Shown piece after piece: positions 36,258 through 46,663 of a stretch of DNA of 64,000 bases. A program made the translations under genes and the position numbers. This stretch comes from Miscanthus floridulus. Taxonomy: Eukaryota; Streptophyta; Magnoliopsida; Poales; Poaceae. Within the stretch, counting starts at the first letter, position 1; each line of letters starts with the position of its first letter. The notes beneath the pieces are model-generated. The model did not search any database, had not been told where the DNA came from, and worked only from the letters and a program-made list of their open reading frames with translations. Where the stretch lies: positions 143,485,769-143,549,768 of the forward strand of contig NC_089585.1 of the NCBI RefSeq assembly GCF_019320115.1, given 5' to 3'.

Positions 36258-38718
36258 GTGGTCTGTGTCAAGAATGTTGGAGGAGGTCCCGATGATGAGG
36301 ATCTGAGACCCCCGCCTCGCTTGCCTGTAGATCCAAAAGGCAAGGCGATGGAGAAGCTTGCAATAAAGAAGCAGAAGTATCTAGATGCAGATACAGCTAG
36401 AGTGGCTGCAATTGTAGCAGTAGCAGAGCGTGCAGAGGCAGGAGGTGCTAGGAGTGGGGTCTAGATTGCATATCAGCTCTCTCCATATACGAGGGCCGCA
36501 CTTGAGCAGGTTGAGCGTCGTCATGGTGGTCTAGTTGGGACTATCATGGTTGCGGGACAACGAGTTGTCTTGGATGAGAGTCAGCCTCAGAGGGGGTCAC
36601 AGCAGGAGCCACAGCTAGTAGAGCAGACTCAGGAGGGAGAGCAACCCATGGAGACAGAGCAGGACCTCAGCCACAGCTTCGCCGCTCTAGTCATACCCGT
36701 GTGCCAGTTACTCCGAGGTTAGAGACACAACGGAGGGGTTCACGTCCACCGCCTAGACCTTAGGGTCCGCCTCTAGTGACCCACTTGGACTTGAGGGCCA
36801 CCACGGCCAAGCAGGTTCTGCAGCTCAGATTTGTGGAATTTAAGCAGTGGTTTCCACCGAGGTGGGATGAGCGTGCTTTAGAGGGTTTCTACACACCTCT
36901 GCATGAAGATTTTTATAATGCATATCTTAACAGTGGAGTTGCATTCAGATCTCAGAGGGCGTGTAACATTGAGACCATTATAGCAGTAGCTGGAGAGCAC
37001 ATTCACCCCTACCTATCTTACCTGCCAGGGCTGATAGATTTACTTGGACAGACATGCTTATATGTTCCATCTTGGGTTCATCAGTTCTATGCTTCTTTCT
37101 GGATTGACCCGCGGCATAGATTTATATAATTTGCATTCAGTGGCAGAGATTATAGGCTGACGAGCACTAGGGTTACAGAGATACTCAGGCTTCAGGAGCA
37201 GCCCGTCTGGCTACATGAGGTTTGCTATGGATAGACAGCGCCCCCCAGACGCCCTCATGGCGGTATGGTGCCACCTATAGATCTTGTCCGCCACTGCTTC
37301 ATAGAGCCATTCGGCGAGGGGTCTAGCAGGACACCCAGTAATCTCACTCCCACTGCTAGAGTGCTTGATGCCATTATGAGGAGGACACTGCTTCCAAGGA
37401 TAGGGTATCGTGAGGGCTTGACTTGCATATAGTTATGGTTACTGAACTCTCTGATGCAACAGACAGTGTTTGACATTTGGAATCTCCTTCTATTAGAGAT
37501 GGATGATACTATTGTAGAGGGGTTTAGGGGTCACAGGCAGCTATCATATGCTCACTGGATTATATTCCTAATCCATAGGGCAGTTACTATGAGGCCACCA
37601 GAGATGTTGGTAGAGTACAATGGTGCTACTACAGAGTTCCCTGTATACAACATGACTCAGATGATCTGACATAGTGTAGTGAGGACACCCAGCCAGCCGA
37701 GTCAATGTCCAGTGGTGCCAGAGACTATAGCTCGGCAGGATGAGACTATCAGGGGCATAGCAGCTATAGAGGAGGAGCAGCTTGATGCTCAGCAAGAGGG
37801 GATGGTCGAGAGCAACCTAGTGACAGCTCAGATGAGGACTACTGGGACATTCCTCAGATGCCTCCACGTCAACATAACCATGAGGCCAGTAGCTCTAGTT
37901 CAGCTCCACCTGCACCGTAGACAAACCCCGCTCTACTTGCCATACTTGAGCGGATGAGGCAGGATCAGGCTCGCTAGGCTGAGGAGACCATTGCCACTTT
38001 TACACAGTTTCAGACTCGACAAGATGAGTTTCAGCAGCAGTAGCAGGCCATACAATAGCAGTAGTAGGCCATGCATCAGCAGCAGCTCCTCATGCAGTAG
38101 CAGCTCCTTAGATTTATGCAGCATGTAGTGACAGCTATTGGGGTTCCACCGCCACAGCCTTCACCCTAGCTTGGTCAACCTGCCACCACTACTATGACTC
38201 CAGCTTTATAGACTAGTGGGCTTCAGAGTTAGGGACAGCCACTAGCATAGTTTGCTTCACCTATAGAGCAGGTGTCCTAGTGGTTTGCCTTGCCAGTGTT
38301 AGCCCCATAGTTCACACCTCTTTAGATGGGCTTCACACCAGCTCAGACTTCCTTGCTACTAGTGCCAGATACCTCAGTCTCTAGGAGTCTTGGAGTGACT
38401 TTCAGTGAGTTGATAGGGCAACCTACTCCACCATATTTGTATGTCCTAGGTCCTTCTATAGTTGCACCTATTACCGGGACTACAGAGACGCTCCCTTCCT
38501 CAGTGGCATCATCAGAGCCGATTGCTCCAGTCATACCTGCACAGTCTATAGCAACTCTAGTTGTTGATCTGACCTAGACTGCTTTAGCGTCGCTTCTAGC
38601 TATAGAGGGTTAGACTGCTCAGAGCTCTGGTTTAGATGATGATGGCACTCAGTTCTAGCTTGCTCCTCGTACCTCAGCACCCGACTCGTCCACTGCAACT
38701 CCGCCGACCGACCCTTAG
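36258..38718 (+). pseudogene. Decayed extra ORF of element F, of unknown function
   Basis: Coding-like sequence in broken frames between pol and the 3' LTR. The N part is charged (KAMEKLAIKKQKY). The middle (36776-37670) has an aromatic-rich globular region including FYNAYLNSGVAF, LPGLIDLLGQTCLYVPSW, HQFYASFWIDPRHRF and HWIIFLIHRAV. The C part is Gln-rich, then Pro/Ser/Thr-rich. Over fifteen stops occur, mostly TAG where neighbouring codons are CAG. The middle loosely recalls the putative plant transposon protein domain (PF20167-like), unchecked. An env-like role, as proposed for SIRE, is possible, but I see no signal peptide or clear membrane anchor. Confidence 0.55.
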
Positions 38719-39194
38719 GTTTTGGTGTTTTACGCCAAAGGGAGAGAGGGATCGAGTATGTTAGTCTTAGGGGGAGCGACATATCTAGGGGAGCTTAGTT
38801 TATCTATTAGAATATCTATAACATTTAGAGTTTTATGTGTGATACACTATTATGCATTCGTGTGTTTACTTTTATGCATTAAACTATATTTATGTGATAG
38901 TGATATCTATGTGATCGTGATATATGACATGTGTGCTCTCTACTTTGAATTATTTATATGTCATATCACTTGTGCTATGCTCATTTACTTTGCTTCCATG
39001 TTTTACTTCGATGCAAATGAGCTTTATTACTTGTACTAATGCTTATTTTCATATCTTTTGAGTACATCATGTTGGCTTGGGTCATATAAGCTTGCCTAAC
39101 TCTTTTGTTCTTATTGTTAAAAGCTTATATGAACCAAGCATGTTAAAAACCTTAACTCTTTCACATACTCGAGGTGGTATTGTCATCAATCACC
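38719..39194 (+). other. 3' untranslated interior of element F
   Basis: AT-rich, with GGGAGAGAGG and GGGGGAGCG purine runs near 38740-38780. No coding signal supported. Confidence 0.5.
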
Positions 39195-39209
39195 AAAAAG
39201 GGGGGGAGA
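39195..39209 (+). other. Polypurine tract of element F
   Basis: AAAAAGGGGGGGAGA directly before the 3' LTR. It is preceded by TTGTCATCAATCACC, an arrangement shared with element B. Confidence 0.9.
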
Positions 39210-39210
39210 T

Positions 39211-40662
39211 TGAAAGCATCTAGGCCCCTAGTTGGGTTTCGGTGATTAATGACGATACGAGATTACTATGACTAACGTGTGTTTTATAGAGACAATTAAG
39301 TTAGGTCATGGTAATTGAGATCGATTGGGCTATCATGGTGGTCATGCCCCTACGATAGAAATCATTTTGGTTTTCAAAGGATGGATGACAAGGTTAAGGA
39401 TGGACTAGTTCTAAGTGTCGTTTGGTGTTGAAGAGACACTTAGAGTAGTTTAGAACTTTGTTTTTCCTTTGGCCATACTATTAAGGGGGGTATGGATGAG
39501 TAGCTTGACCTAGATGAGTCTAGTGGGTTAGGTGTGGTGCACACTTACCAAACCTAGCACTAGGTAGCTCCTAAAAAGCCCTTAGATCCATTAGAGCAAA
39601 CTTTATTCATGTACGATCGAAAATTGGAAGTGAATGGAGGATTAAATACTGACTGGACGCTGACTTCGGTGTGATCGGACACTGGCGCAGAGTCTGGTCA
39701 GTTCATTTGATCAAGGTGTAGTCGTCTGGAAGTAATCGGACGTTGAGAGATGAAGTGACCGGACACTGAGGGCCAGCGTCTGGTCGACTCCAGTAAGGTT
39801 CTAGAGAGGGAAAATCATGATCGGACGCGTCCGATCAGTGCTGACCGGACACTGTCCAGCGTCCGGTCACAATTTGATCAATGGAATTCGGGGTGAACTG
39901 ACCGCCACGTCCGGTCACCCCACAGAGGCACATAACGGTTCGTTTTTTAGCCCATGTTATAAATACTTCCTTTATTCGTGTGTGGGGGTACTTTTGCTCA
40001 TTTCAACAGCTGAGAAACACCTTTGAGAGTGCCAAGAAGAGCAAGGTCCTAGTGAGGTGATTGAGATTTGAGAATCCCAAAGAGAGCCCTCATTAGTGAG
40101 ATCAAGAGTAGCAAAGTGTGCATCCACTCTTCTCATTAGGCTTGTCATGGTCAAGTGAGAGTTTGTGCTTGTTACTCTTGGTGATCGCCATTACCTAGAC
40201 GGCTTGGTGGTGATTGGGAGCTTGGTGATCATCCAGCGTTGCTTATGGATGACCCGACTCAAGTTGTGAGCGGTTGTAGGTGATTTACTGTGACGAAGTG
40301 TCAAAGAATTAACCCATAGAGAACACTTGATCCTTGCATGGATCAAGAGGGGGCTACACCCTTGCGCGGGTGCTCCAATGAGGACTAGTGGGGAGTGGCG
40401 ACTCTCTGATATCTCGGCAAAACATCACCGCGTTCCTCCTTCTCTCTTTACTTTGAGCAATTCAATACTTGTCTTTACATTTATAGAATTGCCATGCAAG
40501 AGTAGGATTAGAACTTAGGTTGCAAGACTTTTTCTGCGGTAGACCATTAGAAATACTTTCTAGGCACAAGGGGTTAATTGGGCTAACTTTGGATTTAATT
40601 ATTGCAAAGAAATTTAGAATTAGCCCAATTCATCCCCTCTCTTGGGCATCTTGATCCTTTCA
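39211..40662 (+). mobile_element. 3' LTR of element F (1,452 bp)
   Basis: TGAAAGCATC...ATCCTTTCA. Same organisation as the 5' LTR, with a TATA box at 39958-39965 and GACCGGACGC-type motifs at 39650-39920. Confidence 0.9.
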
Positions 40663-40667
40663 ACCCC
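40663..40667. repeat. Target-site duplication ACCCC, right of element F
   Basis: Matches 27590-27594. Sequence continues CTACTACAAAC, as in the uninterrupted LTR of G near 60880. Confidence 0.9.
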
Positions 40668-40829
40668 TACTACAAACTTTTCAATGCTAATAACATGAGC
40701 AGTAGACATGAACTGGACGTAGGGACATTCTGCCCGAACCGGTATAAACCTTGTCTTTTTAGCATATCATCCGAGCCAGACGCGCAATAACACAAATTTA
40801 CTCATTGGTGTTTACTGGAAACACCAACA

Positions 40830-40862
40830 CCAAGTGACCCCAGATCTTCACCAAGCAAATTC
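40830..40862 (-). pseudogene. 5' half of the interrupted MADS K-domain exon
   Basis: The minus strand reads acceptor TTACAG, then 33 bases encoding NLLGEDLGSLG plus two bases, ending at the LTR of D. CCAAG at 40830-40834 is the right target-site duplication. Confidence 0.92.
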
Positions 40863-41348
40863 CTGTAATTGCCAATAAAGCCAAAATCAATTGTCTGCAT
40901 CTTAGCTAAGCATTACACATTCACATTAAGAAACATACTTTAACTTCAATGTGATTACATTATGGTTTCTTCATTTAGCCTCCATAAATTGATATCTAAT
41001 TTAGAGGGTTATGACTTATGAGAATTCTGAAAACTCCTTTCAGATGTGCATATATGCTAACGAAGGCCCAATGCTTTAGCTATGCAATGAATCTATTTGT
41101 ACTAATTAATCACCAAAATAGGGCAAACAAACAGTGCACAAATATTTTTCCCCTGAATAGGATGTCGTTTACCTGGTAACTAACTAACAACGCATACACT
41201 GAAAATGACAGTACCACAAACTTATTTTTTGATGAAATTATCCAAACATGCATAGCAATTTTATCTAATGGTTAATTAATGTAAATTGGGTAAGAGAAGG
41301 AAATTCCTTTTGTCATGAAGATAGAATTCAAGAGTGAACTCAACTTGC
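40863..41348 (-). other. MADS intron with GC donor
   Basis: A 486-bp AT-rich intron between the two K exons. The donor is AG/GCAAGT (GC type) and the acceptor TTACAG. Nothing else is seen in it. Confidence 0.7.
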
Positions 41349-41419
41349 CTCTGTGTCCTCTGCAAATTATCCACCCTTGTTTTCAGTTCAAGGTACTCAT
41401 TGCGACTGCTCTGGACTAA
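41349..41419 (-). pseudogene. MADS K-domain exon upstream of the interrupted exon
   Basis: 71 bp from acceptor TTTGTAG to a GC donor. It reads in frame through SSRNEYLELK and NLQRTQR, and its last two bases complete an Arg codon with the next exon. The sequence is intact. Confidence 0.85.
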
Positions 41420-41650
41420 CTACAAACAAGAGCTCTACTAAATCATATGAAAACAAAAGAGACTAGGCCATTAAGTATGTGACAGTCTAACTGAAACTAA
41501 CCTTATAACCTTAACATGATTCAAATGGCACATGCCCTCAGATCAGTAGAAAATCCAATCCCCTCAACGAGATGATCTCCTGCAAAGAGAAGAGATGAAA
41601 AAAATGGTGTGTATTCAACTAATGTAGTAATAGAAGTTTAGTTATCTCTT

Positions 41651-41757
41651 AGGACCTGTTTGGAATGCGGGATTTTTCTTCATTCCTGCATTTTTCCTGT
41701 GAAATTGAACTGATTCCTGTGAAATTCATGTGTGATTCCTGTGTTCTAAACAGACCC
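41651..41757. mobile_element. Small MITE-like element
   Basis: CCTGTTTGGAAT near the left end and TTCTAAACAGACCC at the right form imperfect inverted repeats, as in common grass hAT-like MITEs. Confidence 0.45.
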
Positions 41758-42476
41758 TTACAGAAAATTAGAACAATATCCAAATGTACAGAAACATTGT
41801 TGCTCTAGGGACTTAAGGAAATACAAGGGGATTAAATAGTCCTTTAATGTTGTCTGACCAGGACATGTAAACTGGTTTTTGGGCTGTAATATGTTTGTTG
41901 CCATAGCCCACAACAACCGACCTTAGCTATGATGTACTATATAAATAGAATGCAATATACACCTAAGCTGTAGCTTTCAGCTGTTCCTAAACAATCAATC
42001 CAGCGTATTTCAGTGACCTCATTTTGAGTTGGTTCAGATGCAACATTAGTGTTTAAATTGAGCACTAAAATAAAAGATTTGGTGCAAGAAAAAACATCAG
42101 GCTGATATAAATACTTTGTAATATAAATGCATGGTATACAGTTTTCAAGTTAAACTAAGTTAATATGAGGAATGCAATTTTACATGATAGTAAATCAGCA
42201 GCAGTAGCAGGCAAACAACAATCTTTTCTATTTCAATGTAGTTGCAGTTGCACATACAGTAGTGCTAGTGGAGTAAGTACTATTATTGTTCTATCCTATA
42301 AATGACACACGGAAAGAATGCCATAAATGCATAAACTTTGATGTAGTATCCCTGCAACAGAAAATAGAAGGTTTCCGCTTTCTAGAAAAAATAACACTAG
42401 AAGTCATAGAGAAAATCAATTCTCTAAAAAGCATTATAACTTGAAGCATACCTTAACACATTTGACATTATATATT

Positions 42477-42886
42477 GGTGATTCTGAAAATAAAAAATCT
42501 GACAGAACAGTTAATTTTGCTAGAATTACATAAATCAATTACTGAGATGCCAGTATGATTCTACAACATTAACTGAAACTTTCAGTACATCCCTTTAAGA
42601 GGAACCACGTTTTAAAACTGCATCAATGCCTGGATTCGAAGTATAGTTTTAACGCCTTTAAAAAATTTAACATGATGAATAGGTGATTCTGAAAATAAAA
42701 AAATCTGACAGAACAGTTAATTTTGCTAGAATTACATAAATCAAATACCGAGATGCCAATACAATTCTATAACATTAACTGAAACTTTCAGTACAACCCT
42801 TTAAGAGGAGCCACGTTTTAAAACTGCATCAATGCCTGAATATGAAGTACAATTTTAACGCCGTTAAAAAATTTAACACGATGAAA
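42477..42886. repeat. Imperfect tandem duplication, 205-bp unit
   Basis: The segment starting GGTGATTCTGAAAATAAAAA is repeated 205 bases later with scattered substitutions, through GTTTTAAAACTGCATCAATGCC to the TTAAAAAATTTAACA end. Confidence 0.85.
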
Positions 42887-43383
42887 TAAAAATCATAAGG
42901 AAGCTAAAGGACATCAGGCTTCAATGGATGCTGGATTTTTGGGACAAACCCCAGATCCATGGAGATTCCAAGTTCTAGAAGGAAGACGAAACATGAGAAG
43001 TGTAAGGGTTTTGGGTACTTAGGTACTGATGGATTGGGCCGCCATTAGAGTAGCAGCCATGGATCCTAACGAACTCACATGAGCCACCAAGGATCCCGTC
43101 GCCCTTGCACGAGCGGCCATGGAACTAGCCACCCTAGCCCTAGCCGCTGACTGTGTTGCGCCCCTGCCGCCACAGACGTTGAACCCTAGCACCGTCGCCA
43201 CAGGAGGGGAAACAACACAAGAGAAAAAGTGAGGTCAGGGCAGCGGCTGCTGCGTCGTCACCAGGCTTGCAAATCTTAGAAGAGGAATAGGGGTGGGGAT
43301 GGTCCGTATCGAGAGGCGAGGAGGAACCGAGGAGGGAGACAGAGAAATGGGAGCCCACGGGCCTTCGGGTGTCTAGCAAATGG

Positions 43384-43868
43384 CCACGGACGCGAGCCTT
43401 CCATCTGTTAACCGGGTTTCATAAAAATTTCTGGTCCAGGACAGTTTTCTATGTGTCACGTACACGGATTAATCGATTCATTTGTGGGGTGGCTCATATT
43501 ACCAGTCGCTCCTACTGTGCTATTTGTAGGAGTAACTGCTATGCTAAAACCCAAACACGTGATTATAGGAGCGGCTCCCGTAACAATCGCTCCTAGAAAA
43601 AGCTCCATCCCTATAAACTGTTTTTCACGTAGCGAAGCGGAGAGCGAGGCCGACATCCAACTGCATCGCGCTGTTGGCCGTTGCACAGCCAAGCGCCGGA
43701 CGGCAGGTACGAGCACTGCGACGACGGAAGAACATGGGGCGTGACAAAAGGCGACGCGGTGGTGACTTGACCTGTGCCCTGTACCGCGCCCGAGCACACA
43801 TCTCCATCGTGTAAAAGCCTTGTCCCTACGGCCTACTACCTAGGGTTTCCATGGTAGCGGCCAGCAAG
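43384..43868. other. GC-rich stretch with CACTA-like subterminal motifs
   Basis: GGGGTGGCTCATATTACC and repeated GGAGCG/CGCTCC motifs in both orientations (43480-43610) resemble subterminal repeats of CACTA elements. Short ORFs on both strands are not supported by any recognised domain. Confidence 0.3.
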
Positions 43869-44050
43869 GACAGTTCGAATGGATGGCATTCGAGAACGCT
43901 ATCACCAGTACCACCATGGAAAAACACCTCATCTCCACCTTTGCTTCCGGAGAAATATAGACAGTTCGAATGGATGGCATTCGAGAACGCTATCACCAGT
44001 ACCACCATGGAAAAACACCTCATCTCCACCTTTGCTTCCGGAGAAATATC
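43869..44050. repeat. Perfect 91-bp tandem duplication
   Basis: Positions 43869-43959 and 43960-44050 are the same 91 bp (starting GACAGTTCGAATGGATGGCA), apparently without differences. Frames stay open across it, but no known protein is recognised. Confidence 0.9.
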
Positions 44051-44733
44051 TACTCCTATGTCGACCCAAATTCCAATTCGTCGTCTGTGGATTCACGGGC
44101 CAACTTGCCAAAGCAGCTCGTGTTCGTGCTTCATGGAATCATTGTGGTAACGAGGAAAATTATTGACTCTCCTATAGGTCGGGACCTCAGATCTCCGTTT
44201 TCACGCAAAAAAAGGCGACTTCTAGTGCTATTTTCAATGAAATATGTGGTTCACTAGCGTCTAGCGGTTGTAGCGCGATACATGGCCGTAGGCTCGTCCT
44301 CACCGTTACTGGCACATTTTGAGTAGGCAGGGTCGTGGTCTTTTCTTGACTCTACGGAAGATAATCTTCTATGGTCCTGTTCATTTCACTAAAATTTAGT
44401 TTATGCTATTGTTTATGCTGAAATATTATGAGAGGATAACATAGTTCATTCGTTGCAAGTACTGCTAAAGTAGTGTTACAAAACAGAGCGTATCTTTCCG
44501 CCAATGCCTCGTGATCTTACCTAGGGGTTGAGGTTTTTTTTATTCGGTGAGACTAAGCATCCGATACTTAATATGCAATATTTTTCTTGCTTTCATCTAC
44601 TGCTCTTGATTTTATACAACAGGTTGATGCATTAGATGCCTACACATGATCTACAACAGTTATCCATGGCTGACCACACGAGAACTTTCTCCAACATTTT
44701 TTATGTGTTTGGTTTATGAAATCACCTCATAAG

Positions 44734-44860
44734 CCCTGTTCGGCTTACCCCATATTCGGCTTGTTCGACTTCTTTTTTCAACAGAAACAGTGTTTTTCTC
44801 TTACAACAATTTAGCCAGAACAATGTTTTTCAGCCAAGTTTCAGACCAGCGAACGGAGCC
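44734..44860. mobile_element. MITE, CCCTGTTCGGCTT family, copy 1
   Basis: CCCTGTTCGGCTT at the left and GCGAACGGAGCC at the right form imperfect inverted ends around AACAGTGTTTTTCTC and GTTTTTCAGCCAAG. Two relatives are at 46529-46663 and 55457-55591. Confidence 0.6.
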
Positions 44861-45516
44861 ATACTTCATCTTGAGTTCATCGCCATAAATTTGGTTGGAA
44901 TCAACCAATTCATCGTGCATAAAAAGGAGTAAGAATGAGGTGGTGACAGACTGGGACGGAGGAGCCAGGATTTGACCATAGGGGAGGTCGGCCGGCCGTT
45001 TTGGTATACCAATGATAACCACATATGATAAAAATATACGCGCGTACATACATATATATGTATATTGAGTTAGCAAGAGTATAAATAATAACCAAATCAA
45101 TATTTGTTTTGCGATACAAAAAAAAGTTAAAAGTCTAAAATAATACTGAAAATTATAGCGAAAGAAAAAAATTAAATAGCTCTAAGTCTCTAATCTCTCC
45201 CCAACTAATCTCATTCATAGAACAAAATCATTGTAATAACCGGAATAAAAAAGAGAGGAAAGATAAAACACTAATTAACATCATAACTAGATAATTGGTC
45301 GCATATTATGCGGATCAACTAAGTTATTGTGTAGGAAAAACTACAACAATAATAACAAGAACAACATAGAGGGAGAAGATAACATAAATATTAGACATAT
45401 ATCACATAGATATCAATAAAGAGTAACACAAAGAAGAGATGATAAATAAATACAACACTAATTTGTAATTTTTGTTACCTAATTAAGGGGTTATATATTG
45501 GGGTACTTGGGAGGAT

Positions 45517-45554
<38 letters not shown>

Positions 45555-46528
45555 GACAGATCAAACCAATTTATTACACAAATCAAACAAAAGAAAAAGA
45601 GGAAGAATAAGATGGACCCCCTTATTTCTTAAACCAAACACACCCTTTTTCGTTATGGTATCCACCTCAAACCTCACGAGAACAACCTTCACCATTTTTT
45701 TCTTATGTTATCCTTAACAATAGAATTGACTTGCTAACTCATACGAAGTTAAAAAAAAAGAACCTAGCATCTAACATAGAAAAACATGTCACCATCTAGG
45801 TCCCTATCAAAGGTACCCTTAGCGCTGCACGCATATTTTTGATATTTACATGCCCATCCAAGGTAGTACCAAACGCATCCTTATGCCTTGGCACTGCACC
45901 TCTACACGGCATATTTTTAATTTTTAATATTCACATGCCCATGCCCATCCAATGTAGTATTCATCCAAATACACCACCAACATACAGTAGAGAGCTCGTG
46001 TTCTTTGCAGTCACAAATACTTCCCGCAAAGAACCTGGCAGCAGCTGAAGAAGAAACATGCTACTACTCGTAAAGTGAAAAATCCACATCTTCACCTTTT
46101 TATCCTGTCATGATCGATTGATCATCGCCACTGCTTTTAAAGTTTTAAGTTCTGCAAATTGTACCGTTCCGTCCACTCGTCTGAGCCAGACAATTCCCGC
46201 AGAAACAGTAAAAGCTATTCCCTCTGACGTTAGTCGTCCTGCCGATAACTTTAACACGATTTGTAAAAATATTCTATCTCTAAATAAATTTATTAAAAAC
46301 CTAGATTTAAATATTTATTCAATAATAATAATAATTATGTATCATAAATATTAATATTTTTAATATATATTTAATTAAAGTTGTTTCACGGGAAACCAAG
46401 ACGACGTACATGTAGGGACAGAGGAAGTACAGAACACGCGAAAAGGGGAAGCATGCCGCAATAAAGCAAAGGTTAAAAAAAACTACTGCATATTCACAAC
46501 TTCAAAAGTGCAGTAAACTGCAAGCAAA
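44861..46528. other. AT-rich intergenic sequence with a G37 tract
   Basis: No gene supported. It contains the homopolymer at 45517-45553 and partial repeats of an ACATGCCCATCCAA motif at 45845-45960. The rest is AT-rich with stops in all frames. Confidence 0.6.
45517..45553 (+). repeat. Homopolymer of 37 G
   Basis: 37 consecutive G bases, bounded by GAGGAT and TGACAG. Confidence 0.9.
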
Positions 46529-46663
46529 GGCCTCATTCGTTGGTCCAAAACCTGGTTAAAACCGGCTAAAAAATACTGTTCTGGCTGAATTGTTGTGAGA
46601 GAAAAATACTGTTCCGGCGAGGTTAGCAAAAAAAAAACACTGTTCCGGCTAAACAGACGAACA
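46529..46663. mobile_element. MITE, CCCTGTTCGGCTT family, diverged copy 2
   Basis: Opposite orientation and diverged, sharing AATACTGTTCTGGCTGAAT, GTGAGAGAAAAATACTGTTC and AAACAGACGAACA segments with the other members. Confidence 0.45.

Larger units (their letters stand above)
27595..40662 (+). mobile_element. Element F: complete but decayed Ty1/Copia-type retrotransposon (13.07 kb)
   Basis: Order: 5' LTR 27595-29080, initiator-Met PBS 29083-29094, gag, pol (protease, integrase, reverse transcriptase, RNase H), a long extra region with a decayed ORF, polypurine tract, 3' LTR 39211-40662, all inside ACCCC duplications. Integrase before reverse transcriptase defines Copia. Long LTRs, a large gag and an extra 3' ORF fit the SIRE/Maximus group. 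All ORFs carry stops or frameshifts and the LTRs differ at many sites, so it is an old, non-autonomous copy. Confidence 0.93.
26320..40829 (+). mobile_element. 3' LTR of Gypsy element D, interrupted by Copia element F
   Basis: It starts TGTTGGGGACC and ends ACACCAACA. Without F and one target duplication it is about 1.44 kb (26320-27594 plus 40668-40829). It ends exactly at the CCAAG duplication and the MADS exon. A promoter-like stretch (CTATAAAAGG near 27421) precedes the insertion point. The uninterrupted equivalent of the F insertion site can be read in LTR G near 60866-60895. Confidence 0.9.
11148..41419 (-). pseudogene. SEPALLATA-type MADS-box gene fragment split by retrotransposon D
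   Basis: Known MIKC MADS-box proteins of this type are floral homeotic transcription factors; the K domain mediates dimer and tetramer formation. Two consecutive K-domain exons are recognisable on the minus strand. The first (41349-41419) encodes a peptide with SSRNEYLELK. The second starts with NLLGEDLGSLG (40830-40862) and ends with [14 protein letters not shown] and RHIRSTR (11148-11214). The second exon is interrupted by element D, yet its halves total exactly 100 bp (33+67), the usual length for this exon, and the frame is intact. Splice sites are present: an AG acceptor before each exon, a GTAATC donor after the second and an unusual GC donor after the first. The peptide fits the AGL2/SEP class (OsMADS7/8-like by inference). 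M- and I-domain exons and the later K and C exons were not found. With over 29 kb of transposon in a coding exon, this allele is presumably non-functional. Confidence 0.85.
41420..43380. other. Low-copy AT-rich region upstream of the MADS exons
   Basis: Probably intron or relic sequence of the MADS gene. No I- or M-domain exon was recognised on the minus strand. It contains a MITE-like piece at 41651-41757 and a 205-bp imperfect tandem duplication. A short run with acceptor-like TTTGCAG at about 41580 (minus) could not be assigned to any protein. Confidence 0.5.

Noticed and set aside
41536..41582. Possible additional MADS exon on the minus strand
   Set aside because: It has an acceptor-like start, but no frame matches the I or M domain and a stop follows in the most plausible frame.
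45517..45553. G37 tract as a telomere-like or CRISPR-like repeat
   Set aside because: It is a plain homopolymer with no unit structure or spacers.
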